Counted from the stretch's first letter, positions 41,713 to 52,266 are shown. The stretch: DNA of 64,000 bases from Thauera sp. UBA6194 (GCA_002422685.1 DITC01000039.1:36823-100822), one strand, 5' to 3'. A program made the numbers and translations. Notes: generated from the sequence alone by a model not told the origin.

Positions 41713-42175
41713 GCGTTTGCGCATAGCAAGCCGCTTCCGCGAGCCCATACCGAGCACGCTGACATGAACGCTGCGTACATGCTCACCTGCATACCTGTTT
41801 CCATGGGCCAATGACGCTCCATCGCGACCATGCCCCAACACCACAAGGACGTCGCATCGGCACCCCCAGCAGCTCGCCGCATGAGACAAGGCACAGAAGC
41901 CCTTTTGCGATACTCCGGGACATGCATTTCAAGATTCTTTGTATCGCTACAAGCAAAGCTTCTGACTATATAAAAATTCTATTCATGACAAAGAGGTGAT
42001 CAAAAAGCGTTCAATGCAGTTACAACCAACTGTTTTTTATTTAATTTTTTTTTGCGTAAGCGCTTTCTGATAGTGTAATCTAGAAAAGATCAAGCTTTTT
42101 TCCTCGATACATTGCCTTGACTGCGTCTAAGTCACTTTGTATCGTTTGACCGCAGAACACCCCCCGGAGAGACGA
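41713..42175. promoter_or_regulatory. paaX-paaN divergent regulatory region with AT-rich island
   Basis: This 463-bp spacer has no credible gene. From about 41930 to 42130 it turns strongly AT-rich, unlike the rest of the window. It contains TTTGTATCG at 41938-41946 and 42136-42144, reverse CGATACA at 42105-42111 and GCGATAC at 41907-41913. It also has two rightward promoter candidates: TTGCGT (42052-42057)-N16-TGTAAT (42074-42079), and TTGACT (42117-42122)-N17-TATCGT (42140-42145), the latter overlapped by the repeated motif. Confidence 0.6.
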
Positions 42176-43843
42176 ATGACCCACCCCCTTCTTGAAAAGC
42201 ACCGTGACACCCTCGACGCTGCGCTGAACGCGATCGCGACGCGTGGCTACTGGACGCCCTTCCCCGAGATGCCCAGCCCCAAGCTCTACGGTGAGACCGC
42301 GCCCGATGACGGCAAGCGTGCTTTCGAAGCGCACTTGGGCAAGCAGTTCGAGCTCGGCCAACCCGGGCAGACCGGCTGGCACGGCGGGGAAACCTCTCCG
42401 TACGGCGTCGCGCTCGACGTCAGCTACCCGGTGTGCGACCCGGACGCGCTGATCGCGGCCGGCCTCGAAGCCATGAAGGGCTGGCAGGCGGTGGGCGCAG
42501 ATGGCCGCACCGGCATCTGCCTCGAGATCCTCACCCGCCTCAACAAGCAGAGCTTCGAGCTCGGCCACGCCGTGATGATGACCACCGGCCAGGGCTGGAT
42601 GATGGCCTTCCAGGCCGGCGCGCCCCACGCGCAGGACCGCGGCCTCGAGGCCGTCACCTACGCCTGGCGCGAGCAGAGCTTCGTCCCTGCCGACACTACC
42701 TGGGAGAAACCGCAGGGCAAGAACCCGCCGCTGGTGATGAAGAAGCACTTCCAGATCGTCGGCCGCGGCGTCGGCCTGGTGATCGGCTGCGGCACTTTCC
42801 CGACCTGGAACACCTACCCGGGCCTCTTCGCCGCGCTCGCCACCGGCAACGCGGTGATCGTCAAGCCGCACAGCAACGCCATCCTGCCGGCGGCGATCAC
42901 CGTGCGCACCATCCGCACCGTGCTCGCCGAAAACGGCATCGACCCCAACCTCGTCTCGCTGTGCGTGGCCACCAAGCGCACCGTCACCCAGGCGCTCGCC
43001 ACCCATCCGGCGGTCAAGTCGGTGGACTTCACCGGCAGCAACGTGTTCGGTCAGTGGCTGATCGACAACTGCCGCCAGGCCCAGGTGTATGCCGAGCTGG
43101 CCGGAGTGAACAACATCGTCATCGACTCGACCGACAGCTACAAGGCGATGCTCAACAACCTCGCCTTCACGCTTTCGCTGTATTCCGGCCAGATGTGCAC
43201 CACCTCGCAGGCGATCTTCGTGCCCGCCGGCGGCATCGACACTGAAGACGGCCACAAGAGCTACGACGAGTTCTGCGCCGACCTCGCGCGCTCGGTCGAG
43301 CGCTTCCTGTCCAAGCCCGAAGTCGCCCATGCCGTGCTCGGCGCGATCCAGTCGGCCGACACCGCCGAGCGCATCGACATTGCCAACAGCGGCGAGCTCG
43401 GCAAGGTCGTGCTCGCCTCGCAAAAGCTCGACAACCCCGAATTCCCGGGCGCCAAGGTGCGCACTCCGGTGCTGCTCACCTGCGACGCCAGCGACGAGAA
43501 GGCCTACATGGAAGAGCGCTTCGGCCCGATCAGCTTCATCGTCAAGGTGGCCGACACCGCCGCCGCGATTGCGCTCTCCGAGCGTGTGGTCAGCACCCAC
43601 GGCGCGCTCACCGTCGGTCTCTATTCCACCAGGCAGGACGTCATCGACGCGATGACCGAGGCCACCTGGCGCAGCAAGGTCGCGCTGTCGATCAACCTCA
43701 CCAGCGGCGTGTTCGTGAACCAGTCGGCGGCCTTCTCCGACTATCACGGCACCGGCGGCAACCCGGCGGCCAACGCCTCTTACTCGGACTCGGCTTTCGT
43801 CGCCAACCGCTTCCGTGTCGTCCAGCGCCGCTACCACGTCTGA
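42176..43843 (+). CDS. paaN: Phenylacetate pathway aldehyde dehydrogenase PaaN/PacL
   Basis: A 555-residue NAD(P)+-dependent aldehyde dehydrogenase, expected to oxidise 3-oxo-5,6-dehydrosuberyl-CoA semialdehyde. VIGCGTFPTWNTYPGLFAAL and VDFTGSNVFGQWL form the cofactor fold; the catalytic Cys is C341 in YSGQMCTTSQAIF. Unlike E. coli PaaZ (about 680 residues) it has no C-terminal MaoC-type hydratase domain. ATG at 42176 has GGAGAG 5 bp upstream. It is the first gene of the long paa operon, 10 bp before paaG. Confidence 0.93.
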   Translation: MTHPLLEKHRDTLDAALNAIATRGYWTPFPEMPSPKLYGETAPDDGKRAFEAHLGKQFELGQPGQTGWHGGETSPYGVALDVSYPVCDPDALIAAGLEAMKGWQAVGADGRTGICLEILTRLNKQSFELGHAVMMTTGQGWMMAFQAGAPHAQDRGLEAVTYAWREQSFVPADTTWEKPQGKNPPLVMKKHFQIVGRGVGLVIGCGTFPTWNTYPGLFAALATGNAVIVKPHSNAILPAAITVRTIRTVLAENGIDPNLVSLCVATKRTVTQALATHPAVKSVDFTGSNVFGQWLIDNCRQAQVYAELAGVNNIVIDSTDSYKAMLNNLAFTLSLYSGQMCTTSQAIFVPAGGIDTEDGHKSYDEFCADLARSVERFLSKPEVAHAVLGAIQSADTAERIDIANSGELGKVVLASQKLDNPEFPGAKVRTPVLLTCDASDEKAYMEERFGPISFIVKVADTAAAIALSERVVSTHGALTVGLYSTRQDVIDAMTEATWRSKVALSINLTSGVFVNQSAAFSDYHGTGGNPAANASYSDSAFVANRFRVVQRRYHV

Positions 43844-43853
43844 GGAGGCGTCC

Positions 43854-44648
43854 GTGGAATACAAGAACATTCAGTTCGCGGTGGAGGCGGGCATCGCCCG
43901 CCTGACGCTCAACCGCCCCGACAAGCTCAACAGCTTCACCGGCGAGATGCACGCCGAGCTGCGTGACGCCCTCGATCGCGTGCAGGCCGACAAGGCCGCG
44001 CGCGTGCTGTTGCTCACCGGCGCAGGCCGCGCCTTCTGCGCCGGCCAGGACCTCGCCGATCCCGACATGGCTGCCGCGGACGGCAAGATGCCCGACATCG
44101 GCAACGTCGTCGAAAGGAACTACAAGCCGCTGATCCTGCGCCTGCAGAACCTGCGCGTGCCCACCATCGCCGCGGTCAACGGCATCGCCGCCGGCGCCGG
44201 CGCCAGCGTGGCGCTGGCCTGCGACCTGGTGGTGGCGGCGAACTCGGCCTCCTTCCTGCAGGCCTTCAGCAAGATCGGCCTGATCCCCGACACCGGCGGC
44301 ACCTGGTTCCTGCCGCAGCGCGTCGGCATGGCACGCGCCATGGGGCTGGCGATGCTGGCCGACAAGCTGCCCGCCGAGAAGGCCGCCGACTGGGGCCTGA
44401 TCTGGGCCGCGTACGACGACGCAGAATTCGGCGCCAAGGTCGAGGCGCTCGCCGCCCAGCTCGCCACCCTGCCGACCAAGGCGCTGGTGCGCACCCGCCA
44501 GGCCATGCACGCCGCGCCGGGCCACACGCTCGAGCAGCAGCTCTCCTTCGAAGGCGGCTTCATGCGCGAGCTGGGCTGGAGCCCGGACTACGCCGAAGGC
44601 GTTGCCGCCTTCATGGAAAAGCGCGCACCGAAGTTCACCGGGGAATGA
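43854..44648 (+). CDS. paaG: 2-(1,2-epoxy-1,2-dihydrophenyl)acetyl-CoA isomerase PaaG
   Basis: A 264-residue crotonase-fold enzyme that turns the ring epoxide into oxepin-CoA. The catalytic Asp is D146 in SKIGLIPDTGGTWFLP, as in E. coli PaaG; oxyanion-hole stretches are AFCAGQDLADPD and NGIAAGAGASVALACDL. The GTG start is preceded by GAGGAGG. Its stop overlaps the paaH ATG (ATGA). Confidence 0.93.
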   Translation: MEYKNIQFAVEAGIARLTLNRPDKLNSFTGEMHAELRDALDRVQADKAARVLLLTGAGRAFCAGQDLADPDMAAADGKMPDIGNVVERNYKPLILRLQNLRVPTIAAVNGIAAGAGASVALACDLVVAANSASFLQAFSKIGLIPDTGGTWFLPQRVGMARAMGLAMLADKLPAEKAADWGLIWAAYDDAEFGAKVEALAAQLATLPTKALVRTRQAMHAAPGHTLEQQLSFEGGFMRELGWSPDYAEGVAAFMEKRAPKFTGE

Positions 44649-46204
44649 GCGTGACCGACAAGCAAACCTCCAAGCCCGCCACGCAGCCCCTGCCCGCCTC
44701 GGCCGTGATCGCCGTGATCGGCACCGGTGCCATGGGCGCCGGTATCGCCCAGGTCGCGGCCACCGCCGGCCACGTGGTCAAGCTGCTCGACAACCGCCCG
44801 GGCGCTGCCGCCAAGGCGATCGAAGGCATCCGCGCCCAGTTCGGCAAGCTCGCCGACAAGGGTCGGATGACGGCCGATGCCGCGCAGGCCGCCGGCGAGC
44901 GCCTGGTCGCCGTCGAGCAACTCGCCGATCTCGCCGACGCCGCGCTGGTGGTCGAAGCCATCGTCGAGAACCTCGAGGCCAAGCAGAAGCTGTACCGCGA
45001 GCTCGAGGACATCGTCGGCGCCGACTGCATCTTCGGCACCAACACCTCGTCGATCTCGGTGACCTCGATCGGCGCCGCGCTGCAGCGCCCCGAGCGCCTG
45101 GCCGGGCTGCACTTCTTCAACCCGGCGCCGCTGATGAAGCTGGTCGAGATCGTCTCCGGTCTCGCCACCGCGCGCGCCGTTGCCGACACCTTGTTCGCCA
45201 CCGCCGCGACCTGGGGCAAGACGCCGGTACACGCGCGCTCGACGCCCGGCTTCATCGTCAACCGCGTCGCCCGCCCCTACTACGCCGAAGCACTGCGCGT
45301 CGTCCATGAGGGCGGCGCCGACTGCGCCACGCTCGACGCGATCATGCGCGACGCCGGCGGCTTCCGCATGGGCCCGTTCGAGCTCATGGACATGATCGGC
45401 CACGACGTGAACTTCGCCGTGACGCGCTCGGTGTGGAACGCCTTCTACAACGACCCGCGCTTCACGCCCTCGCTGATCCAGCAGGAGCTGGTCGACGCCG
45501 GCTTCCTCGGGCGCAAGAACGGGCGTGGCTTCTACGACTACCGCGAAGGCGCCCAGCGCCCCGCGGCTCAGGTCGCGGTGGCGCAGCAGGCGCCGGACGA
45601 GGTCGTGCTGCACGGCCACTCGGCCGCGGTGCACGCGCTCGCCGACCGCCTGTTCGAACGCAACGTCCCCCACTCCTGGGGCGAGGCCAGCGACGGCCGC
45701 ATCGCCGAGGTGGGCGGTGCCGTGATCTTCGTCACCGACGGTCGCACGGCCACCCAGCGCGCGGCCGAGATGGGCATCGACAACGTGGTGCTGATCGACC
45801 TCGCCTTCGATTACGCCACCGCCACCCGCATCGCCGTCGGCGCCGCGATCAACTGCTTCGCGCCCGCGGTCGGGGCCGCCATCGGCCTGCTGCAGTCTGC
45901 CGGCTTCGAGGTCTGCCGCCTCGGCGACACGCCGGGTCTGGCGGTAATGCGCACGGTGGCGATGCTCGCCAACGAGGCCGCCGACGCGGTGCACCAGGGC
46001 GTGTGCGATGCCGCTGCCGCCGATTCGGCGATGAAGCTCGGCGTGAATTACCCGCGCGGTCCGCTGGAGTGGGCCGACAAGGTCGGCGTGCCGGCGATCT
46101 GCACCGTGCTCACCAACCTCGCCCGCTTCTACGGCGAGGACCGTTACCGCGTCTCGCCGCTGATCCAGCAGCGCGTCTTTGCCGGAAAGAAGATCCATGA
46201 CTGA
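44645..46204 (+). CDS. paaH: 3-hydroxyacyl-CoA dehydrogenase PaaH
   Basis: A 519-residue NAD-dependent dehydrogenase (3-hydroxyadipyl-CoA to 3-oxoadipyl-CoA). The Rossmann motif VIAVIGTGAMGAGIAQVAATAG lies near residue 21, LHFFNPAPLMKLVEIV contains the catalytic His, and a C-terminal repeat of the dimerisation domain (MLANEAADAVHQGVCDAAAAD) is typical of the long PaaH type. The ATGA junctions on both sides mark tight operon coupling. Confidence 0.95.
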   Translation: MSVTDKQTSKPATQPLPASAVIAVIGTGAMGAGIAQVAATAGHVVKLLDNRPGAAAKAIEGIRAQFGKLADKGRMTADAAQAAGERLVAVEQLADLADAALVVEAIVENLEAKQKLYRELEDIVGADCIFGTNTSSISVTSIGAALQRPERLAGLHFFNPAPLMKLVEIVSGLATARAVADTLFATAATWGKTPVHARSTPGFIVNRVARPYYAEALRVVHEGGADCATLDAIMRDAGGFRMGPFELMDMIGHDVNFAVTRSVWNAFYNDPRFTPSLIQQELVDAGFLGRKNGRGFYDYREGAQRPAAQVAVAQQAPDEVVLHGHSAAVHALADRLFERNVPHSWGEASDGRIAEVGGAVIFVTDGRTATQRAAEMGIDNVVLIDLAFDYATATRIAVGAAINCFAPAVGAAIGLLQSAGFEVCRLGDTPGLAVMRTVAMLANEAADAVHQGVCDAAAADSAMKLGVNYPRGPLEWADKVGVPAICTVLTNLARFYGEDRYRVSPLIQQRVFAGKKIHD

Positions 46205-46664
46205 CACGCAGACCATCCCCACCGACCCGCAGGCGCTGGCCGAGGCCGTCGCCACAGCAATGTGGTCGCGCGACCGCGCCGCCCAGGCCCTGGGCATGCG
46301 CATCGAGACCGTCGGCCCCGGCACCGCGACGCTCAGCATGCCGGTGCGCGGCGACATGGTGAATGGCCATCACATCTGCCACGGCGGCCTCATCTTCTCG
46401 CTCGCCGACACCGCCTTCGCCTACGCCTGCAACGCCTACAACCGCAACACCGTGGCCTCGGGCTGCAACATCGACTTCGTCGCCCCGGGCAAGGAAGGCG
46501 ACACGCTCACCGCCGAGGCGGTCGAGCGCTCGCTCTCCGGCCGCACCGGTGTCTATGACATCACCGTGCGCGACAGCGCCGGCAAGACGGTCGCGCTTTT
46601 CCGCGGCAAGAGCTACCGCATTGCCGGCGAAGTCATCGCCGGCCTGGCGGCCGAACAAGCCTGA
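46197..46664 (+). CDS. paaI: Hydroxyphenylacetyl-CoA thioesterase PaaI
   Basis: A 155-residue hotdog-fold thioesterase. The motif VNGHHICHGGLIFSLADTAFA includes the catalytic Asp, and VASGCNIDFVAPGKEGDTL follows. PaaI rescues CoA from stalled phenylacetate intermediates. ATG 46197 overlaps the end of paaH by 8 bp. Confidence 0.94.
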   Translation: MTDTQTIPTDPQALAEAVATAMWSRDRAAQALGMRIETVGPGTATLSMPVRGDMVNGHHICHGGLIFSLADTAFAYACNAYNRNTVASGCNIDFVAPGKEGDTLTAEAVERSLSGRTGVYDITVRDSAGKTVALFRGKSYRIAGEVIAGLAAEQA

Positions 46665-46701
46665 GCAGCCCCCCAAAGAACAGAGAGGAGCAGACAACAT
46701 C

Positions 46702-48027
<1,326 letters not shown>

Positions 48028-48038
48028 GGAGCGCAACG

Positions 48039-49259
48039 ATGACTCAAGCCTCAACGACTCAAGCCTTCATCTGCGACGCAATTCGCACCCCGATCGGCCG
48101 CTACGGCGGCACCTTGGCCGCCGTGCGCGCCGACGACCTCGGCGCCGTGCCGCTCAAGGCCCTGATGACCCGCAACCCCCAGGTCGACTGGGCCGCGGTG
48201 GAAGACATCATCTACGGCTGCGCCAACCAGGCGGGCGAGGACAACCGCAACGTCGCGCGCATGTCCGGCCTGCTCGCCGGGCTGCCGGTCGAAGTCCCCG
48301 GCACCACGGTCAACCGCCTGTGCGGCTCCGGCATGGACGCCATCGGCCTGGCCGCGCGCTCGATCAAGTCGGACGAGACCGAGCTGATGATCGCCGGCGG
48401 CGTCGAGAGCATGTCGCGCGCGCCCTTCGTGATGGGCAAGGCCGAGTCGGCCTTCTCCCGCCAGGCCGCGATCTACGACACCACCATCGGCTGGCGCTTC
48501 ATCAACCCGATGATGAAGAAGCTGTACGAGACGCACTCGATGCCGCAGACCGCGGACAACGTCGCCGCCGAGTTCAACATCTCGCGCGCCGACCAGGACG
48601 CCTTCGCGCTGCGCTCGCAGCAGCGCTGGGCCGCCGCCCACGCCGCCGGTCGCTTCGCGGACGAGCTGGTGCCGGTGGATATCCCGCGCAAGAAGGGCGA
48701 CCCGATCGTCTTCGACACCGACGAGCACCCGCGCCCCGAAACCACGCTCGAGATGCTCGCCAAGCTCAAGGGCGTCAATGGCCCGGAGCTGAGCGTCACC
48801 GCCGGCAACGCCTCGGGCGTCAATGACGGCGCCTGCGCGCTGCTGCTGGCCTCCGAGTCCGCCGCCGTGAAGCACGGCCTGACCCCGCGTGCCCGTGTCG
48901 TCGCCATGGCCACCGCCGGCGTGCCGCCGCGCATCATGGGCTTCGGCCCCGCGCCGGCGGTGCGCAAGGTGCTGGCCAAGGCCGGGCTCACGCTCGATCA
49001 GATGGATGTGATCGAACTGAACGAGGCTTTCGCGGCACAAGGGCTCGCCGTGCTGCGCGATCTCGGCCTCGCCGACGACGAAGCGCGCGTCAACCCCAAC
49101 GGCGGCGCGATCGCCATGGGTCACCCGCTGGGCATGAGCGGCGCCCGGCTGGTCACCACCGCGGCCTACGAGCTGCAGCGGCGCAATGGTCGCTACGCGC
49201 TGTGCACGATGTGCATCGGCGTCGGCCAGGGTATCGCGATGATCATCGAGCGCGTCTGA
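48039..49259 (+). CDS. paaJ: 3-oxoadipyl-CoA/3-oxo-5,6-dehydrosuberyl-CoA thiolase PaaJ
   Basis: A 406-residue thiolase that acts twice in the pathway. The acyl-accepting Cys is C95 (TVNRLCGSGMDAIG); the second set is NPNGGAIAMGHPLGMSGAR and C392 (CTMCIGVGQG). It belongs to the PcaF/PaaJ type. A thiolase for beta-ketoadipate would be the main alternative, but operon position supports PaaJ. It follows paaK by 11 bp. Confidence 0.93.
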   Translation: MTQASTTQAFICDAIRTPIGRYGGTLAAVRADDLGAVPLKALMTRNPQVDWAAVEDIIYGCANQAGEDNRNVARMSGLLAGLPVEVPGTTVNRLCGSGMDAIGLAARSIKSDETELMIAGGVESMSRAPFVMGKAESAFSRQAAIYDTTIGWRFINPMMKKLYETHSMPQTADNVAAEFNISRADQDAFALRSQQRWAAAHAAGRFADELVPVDIPRKKGDPIVFDTDEHPRPETTLEMLAKLKGVNGPELSVTAGNASGVNDGACALLLASESAAVKHGLTPRARVVAMATAGVPPRIMGFGPAPAVRKVLAKAGLTLDQMDVIELNEAFAAQGLAVLRDLGLADDEARVNPNGGAIAMGHPLGMSGARLVTTAAYELQRRNGRYALCTMCIGVGQGIAMIIERV

Positions 49260-49275
49260 GGCACGGGACAGGGCC

Positions 49276-50061
49276 ATGACTTACGAAACCCTCGCCATCG
49301 AGCGCCGCGGCGCGGTCGCCACGATCTGGATGGACCGTCCGGAGGTGTTCAACGCCTTCAACGAGCAGCTCATCGCCGAGCTCGCTGCAGCCTGCACCGA
49401 GCTCGACGCCGACGCCAGCGTGCGCGTGGTGGTGCTCGCCGGTCGCGGCAAGCACTTCTCGGCCGGCGCCGACCTCAACTGGATGCGCCGCGCCGCCGAC
49501 AGCACCGAGGCCGAGAACCTCGCCGACTCGCGCAAGTTCGCCGCCATGCTGCGCGCGTTGTCGGGGCTGTCGAAGCCGACCATCGCCCGCGTGCAGGGCG
49601 CCGCGCTCGGCGGCGGCACCGGGCTGGCGGCAGCGTGCGACATGGCGATCGCGGCGGACAATGCCAGCTTCGCGACCTCCGAGGTCAAGTTCGGCATCAT
49701 CCCCGCGGTCATCAGCCCCTACGTGCTGCGCGCCATCGGCCCGCGCCACGCGCTGCGTTACTTCCAGAGCGCTGAACGCTTTGGCGCCCTGGAGGCCAAA
49801 GCCATGGGACTGGTCAACGAGGTCGTCACGGTCGATGAGCTCGACGCCGCGGTGGACCGCCTGGTCCAGGCCCTGCTCGCCTGCGGACCGCAGGCCCAGC
49901 TCGCCGCCAAGCAGTTGATCGCCGCGCTCGCCGGGCGCCCGATCGACGACGCCGTCGCCGAGGAGACCGCCACCCGCATCGCCCGGCAACGCGCCACGTC
50001 CGAAGCCCGCGAAGGTTTCGCGGCCTTCTTCGACAAGCGCGCGCCGGCATGGATGGCATGA
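49276..50061 (+). CDS. paaF: Enoyl-CoA hydratase, probable PaaF
   Basis: A 261-residue crotonase. By pathway logic it hydrates 2,3-dehydroadipyl-CoA. HFSAGADLNWMRR and VQGAALGGGTGLAAACDMAIA form the oxyanion hole; one catalytic Glu, E136, is in ATSEVKFGIIPAVISPYV. At the other usual Glu position there is T115 (GGGTG), a pattern shared with methylglutaconyl-CoA hydratase-like (LiuC) enzymes, so it may derive from that branch. Start 16 bp after paaJ. Confidence 0.75.
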   Translation: MTYETLAIERRGAVATIWMDRPEVFNAFNEQLIAELAAACTELDADASVRVVVLAGRGKHFSAGADLNWMRRAADSTEAENLADSRKFAAMLRALSGLSKPTIARVQGAALGGGTGLAAACDMAIAADNASFATSEVKFGIIPAVISPYVLRAIGPRHALRYFQSAERFGALEAKAMGLVNEVVTVDELDAAVDRLVQALLACGPQAQLAAKQLIAALAGRPIDDAVAEETATRIARQRATSEAREGFAAFFDKRAPAWMA

Positions 50062-50172
50062 ACACCCGCTGCGCCCCGCGCGCAGCGGACCATTGAGGAG
50101 AGGGCGGGCCGCATCAACGTCCCGCGTTCCGCACCGGTATTTCCCGGCGCGGTGTTTGCTAGGAGGAAACAC

Positions 50173-51180
50173 ATGTACACCCAGGCAATGGATATTCCGG
50201 ACGAGTCCGGAAAGAAACTCGCAGCGGTCTCCAACGCCCCGAGCGACCAGGAAGCCGCATTCGAGGCCCGCATCGACGCCGACGGCCGCATCGAGCCGCA
50301 GGACTGGATGCCCGAGGCCTACCGCAAGACCCTGGTGCGCCAGATCAGCCAGCACGCCCACAGCGAGATCGTCGGCATGCTGCCCGAAGGCAACTGGATC
50401 TCACGCGCCCCGAGCCTCAAGCGCAAGGCCATCCTGATCGCCAAGGTGCAGGACGAGGGCGGCCACGGCCTCTATCTGTACTCGGCCGCCGAGACGCTCG
50501 GCACCAGCCGCGACCAGATGCTCGAAGGTCTGCACTCGGGCAAGGCCAAGTACAGCTCGATCTTCAACTACCCGACGCTCAACTGGGCCGACGTGGGCGT
50601 GATCGGCTGGCTGGTCGATGGCGCGGCGATCATGAACCAGGTCCCGCTGTGCCGCTGCTCCTACGGCCCCTATGCGCGCGCCATGGTCCGCGTGTGCAAG
50701 GAAGAATCCTTCCACCAGCGCCAGGGCTACGAGGCCCTGCTGGTGATGATGAAGGGCACCGAAGAACAGCGCGCGATGGTGCAGGACGCGGTCAACCGCT
50801 ACTGGTGGAAGTGCCTGGCCATGTTCGGGCCGCCGGACGCCGACAGCCCGCACAGCGCGCAAGGCATGCGCTGGGGCATCAAGCGCATCAGCAACGACGA
50901 CCTGCGCCAGAAGTTCATCGACGCCACCGTGCCGCAGGCCAAGGTGCTGGGCGTGACCCTGCCCGACCCCGAGCTCAAGTGGAACGAGGCGCGCGGCCAC
51001 TACGACTACGGCCAGATCGACTGGGCCGAGTTCTGGAACACCGTCGAAGGCAACGGACCGTGCAACAAGGAACGCCTGGCCACCCGGGTCAAGGCACATA
51101 ACGATGGCCAGTGGGTCCGCGACGCGGCCCAGGCCTACGCCCGCAAGCAAAAAGAACGCGCACTGAAGGAGGCAGCATGA
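50173..51180 (+). CDS. paaA: Ring-1,2-phenylacetyl-CoA epoxidase subunit PaaA
   Basis: The 335-residue catalytic di-iron subunit of the epoxidase. The helix ligands lie in KVQDEGGHGLYLYSAAETLG and VCKEESFHQRQGYEAL; substrate-CoA region WGIKRISNDDLRQKF is typical. AGGAGG lies 7 bp upstream of the ATG. A 111-bp spacer after paaF shows no terminator or strong promoter. Confidence 0.97.
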   Translation: MYTQAMDIPDESGKKLAAVSNAPSDQEAAFEARIDADGRIEPQDWMPEAYRKTLVRQISQHAHSEIVGMLPEGNWISRAPSLKRKAILIAKVQDEGGHGLYLYSAAETLGTSRDQMLEGLHSGKAKYSSIFNYPTLNWADVGVIGWLVDGAAIMNQVPLCRCSYGPYARAMVRVCKEESFHQRQGYEALLVMMKGTEEQRAMVQDAVNRYWWKCLAMFGPPDADSPHSAQGMRWGIKRISNDDLRQKFIDATVPQAKVLGVTLPDPELKWNEARGHYDYGQIDWAEFWNTVEGNGPCNKERLATRVKAHNDGQWVRDAAQAYARKQKERALKEAA

Positions 51181-51473
51181 ACACCCCCGCACTCAAGGAT
51201 TGGCCGCTCTGGGAAGTCTTCGTCCGCAGCAAGCAAGGCCTCGAGCACAAGCACTGCGGCAGCCTGCACGCGGCCGACGCCGCCCAGGCCCTGCACATGG
51301 CGCGCGACGTCTACACCCGCCGCCAGGAAGGCGTGAGCATCTGGGTGGTGCCCTCGGTGGCGATCACCGCCAGCAACCCGGACGACAAGGGCGAGCTCTT
51401 CGACCCCGCGGCCGACAAGATCTACCGCCATCCGACCTTCTACGAAATCCCTGAAGAAGTGGGGCACATGTAA
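51177..51473 (+). CDS. paaB: Phenylacetyl-CoA epoxidase subunit PaaB
   Basis: A 98-residue structural subunit that bridges PaaAC heterodimers. WPLWEVFVRSKQGLEHKHCG and LHMARDVYTRRQEGVSIWVV are the family hallmarks. It overlaps paaA by 4 bp (ATGA) and paaC by 1 bp (TAATG). Confidence 0.96.
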   Translation: MNTPALKDWPLWEVFVRSKQGLEHKHCGSLHAADAAQALHMARDVYTRRQEGVSIWVVPSVAITASNPDDKGELFDPAADKIYRHPTFYEIPEEVGHM

Positions 51474-52255
51474 TGAGCACGCCGATCGACTACCTGCTGC
51501 ACCTGGCCGACAACGCCGTCGTGCTCGGCCAGCGCAACGCCGAATGGTGCGGGCACGGCCCCATCCTGGAAGAAGACATGGCGCTGGCCAACGTCAGCCT
51601 CGACCTCATCGGCCAGGCGCGCCTGCTGTATCAGCGCGCCGCCGAGCTGATGGGTGGCGACGCCACCGAGGACAAGCTGGCCTACTTCCGCGGCCCGCAC
51701 GAGTTCCGCAACTACACGCTGCTGGAGCTCCCCCACCACGGCGCGCTGGTGGGCTACGCCGCGGCCGACCGCGACTACGCCACCACCATCGTGCGCAACT
51801 TCCTGTACTCGGCGCTGATGGTGCATGTGTGGGACGGCCTGCAGCAGTCCGCCGACCCCAGCCTCGCCGCCATCGCCGCCAAGTCGTTGAAGGAGACCAG
51901 CTACCACCTGCACCACTCGCGTGACTGGCTGGTGCGCATGGGCGACGGCACCGAGGAGTCGCATGCCCGCGCGCAGGCGGCAGTGAACCACCTGATGCCC
52001 TACACCGAGGAGTTCTGGACCACCAGCCCGGCAGAAGGCGCCGCGGTGGCGGCCAAGGTCGCGATCGACGTGTGGGCGCTGCGCCCGGCCTGGGATGCGC
52101 TGGTGAATGACGCGCTCGCCGAAGCCACGCTGACCCGCCCGAACTTCCACGGCTACGTGACCGAGGGCAAGGTCGGCCTGCACTCCGAGCACCTGAGCTA
52201 CCTGCTCGGCGAGATGCAGGGCCTGGCCCGCGCTCACCCGGGCGCCACCTGGTAA
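51473..52255 (+). CDS. paaC: Phenylacetyl-CoA epoxidase subunit PaaC
   Basis: A 260-residue ferritin-like structural partner of PaaA. LGQRNAEWCGHGPILEEDMA, LDLIGQARLLYQRAAEL and KETSYHLHHSRDWLVRMGDG mark the family; the di-iron site is incomplete in this subunit. TAATG overlap with paaB. Confidence 0.96.
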   Translation: MSTPIDYLLHLADNAVVLGQRNAEWCGHGPILEEDMALANVSLDLIGQARLLYQRAAELMGGDATEDKLAYFRGPHEFRNYTLLELPHHGALVGYAAADRDYATTIVRNFLYSALMVHVWDGLQQSADPSLAAIAAKSLKETSYHLHHSRDWLVRMGDGTEESHARAQAAVNHLMPYTEEFWTTSPAEGAAVAAKVAIDVWALRPAWDALVNDALAEATLTRPNFHGYVTEGKVGLHSEHLSYLLGEMQGLARAHPGATW

Positions 52256-52266
52256 GGACGAAGGCC

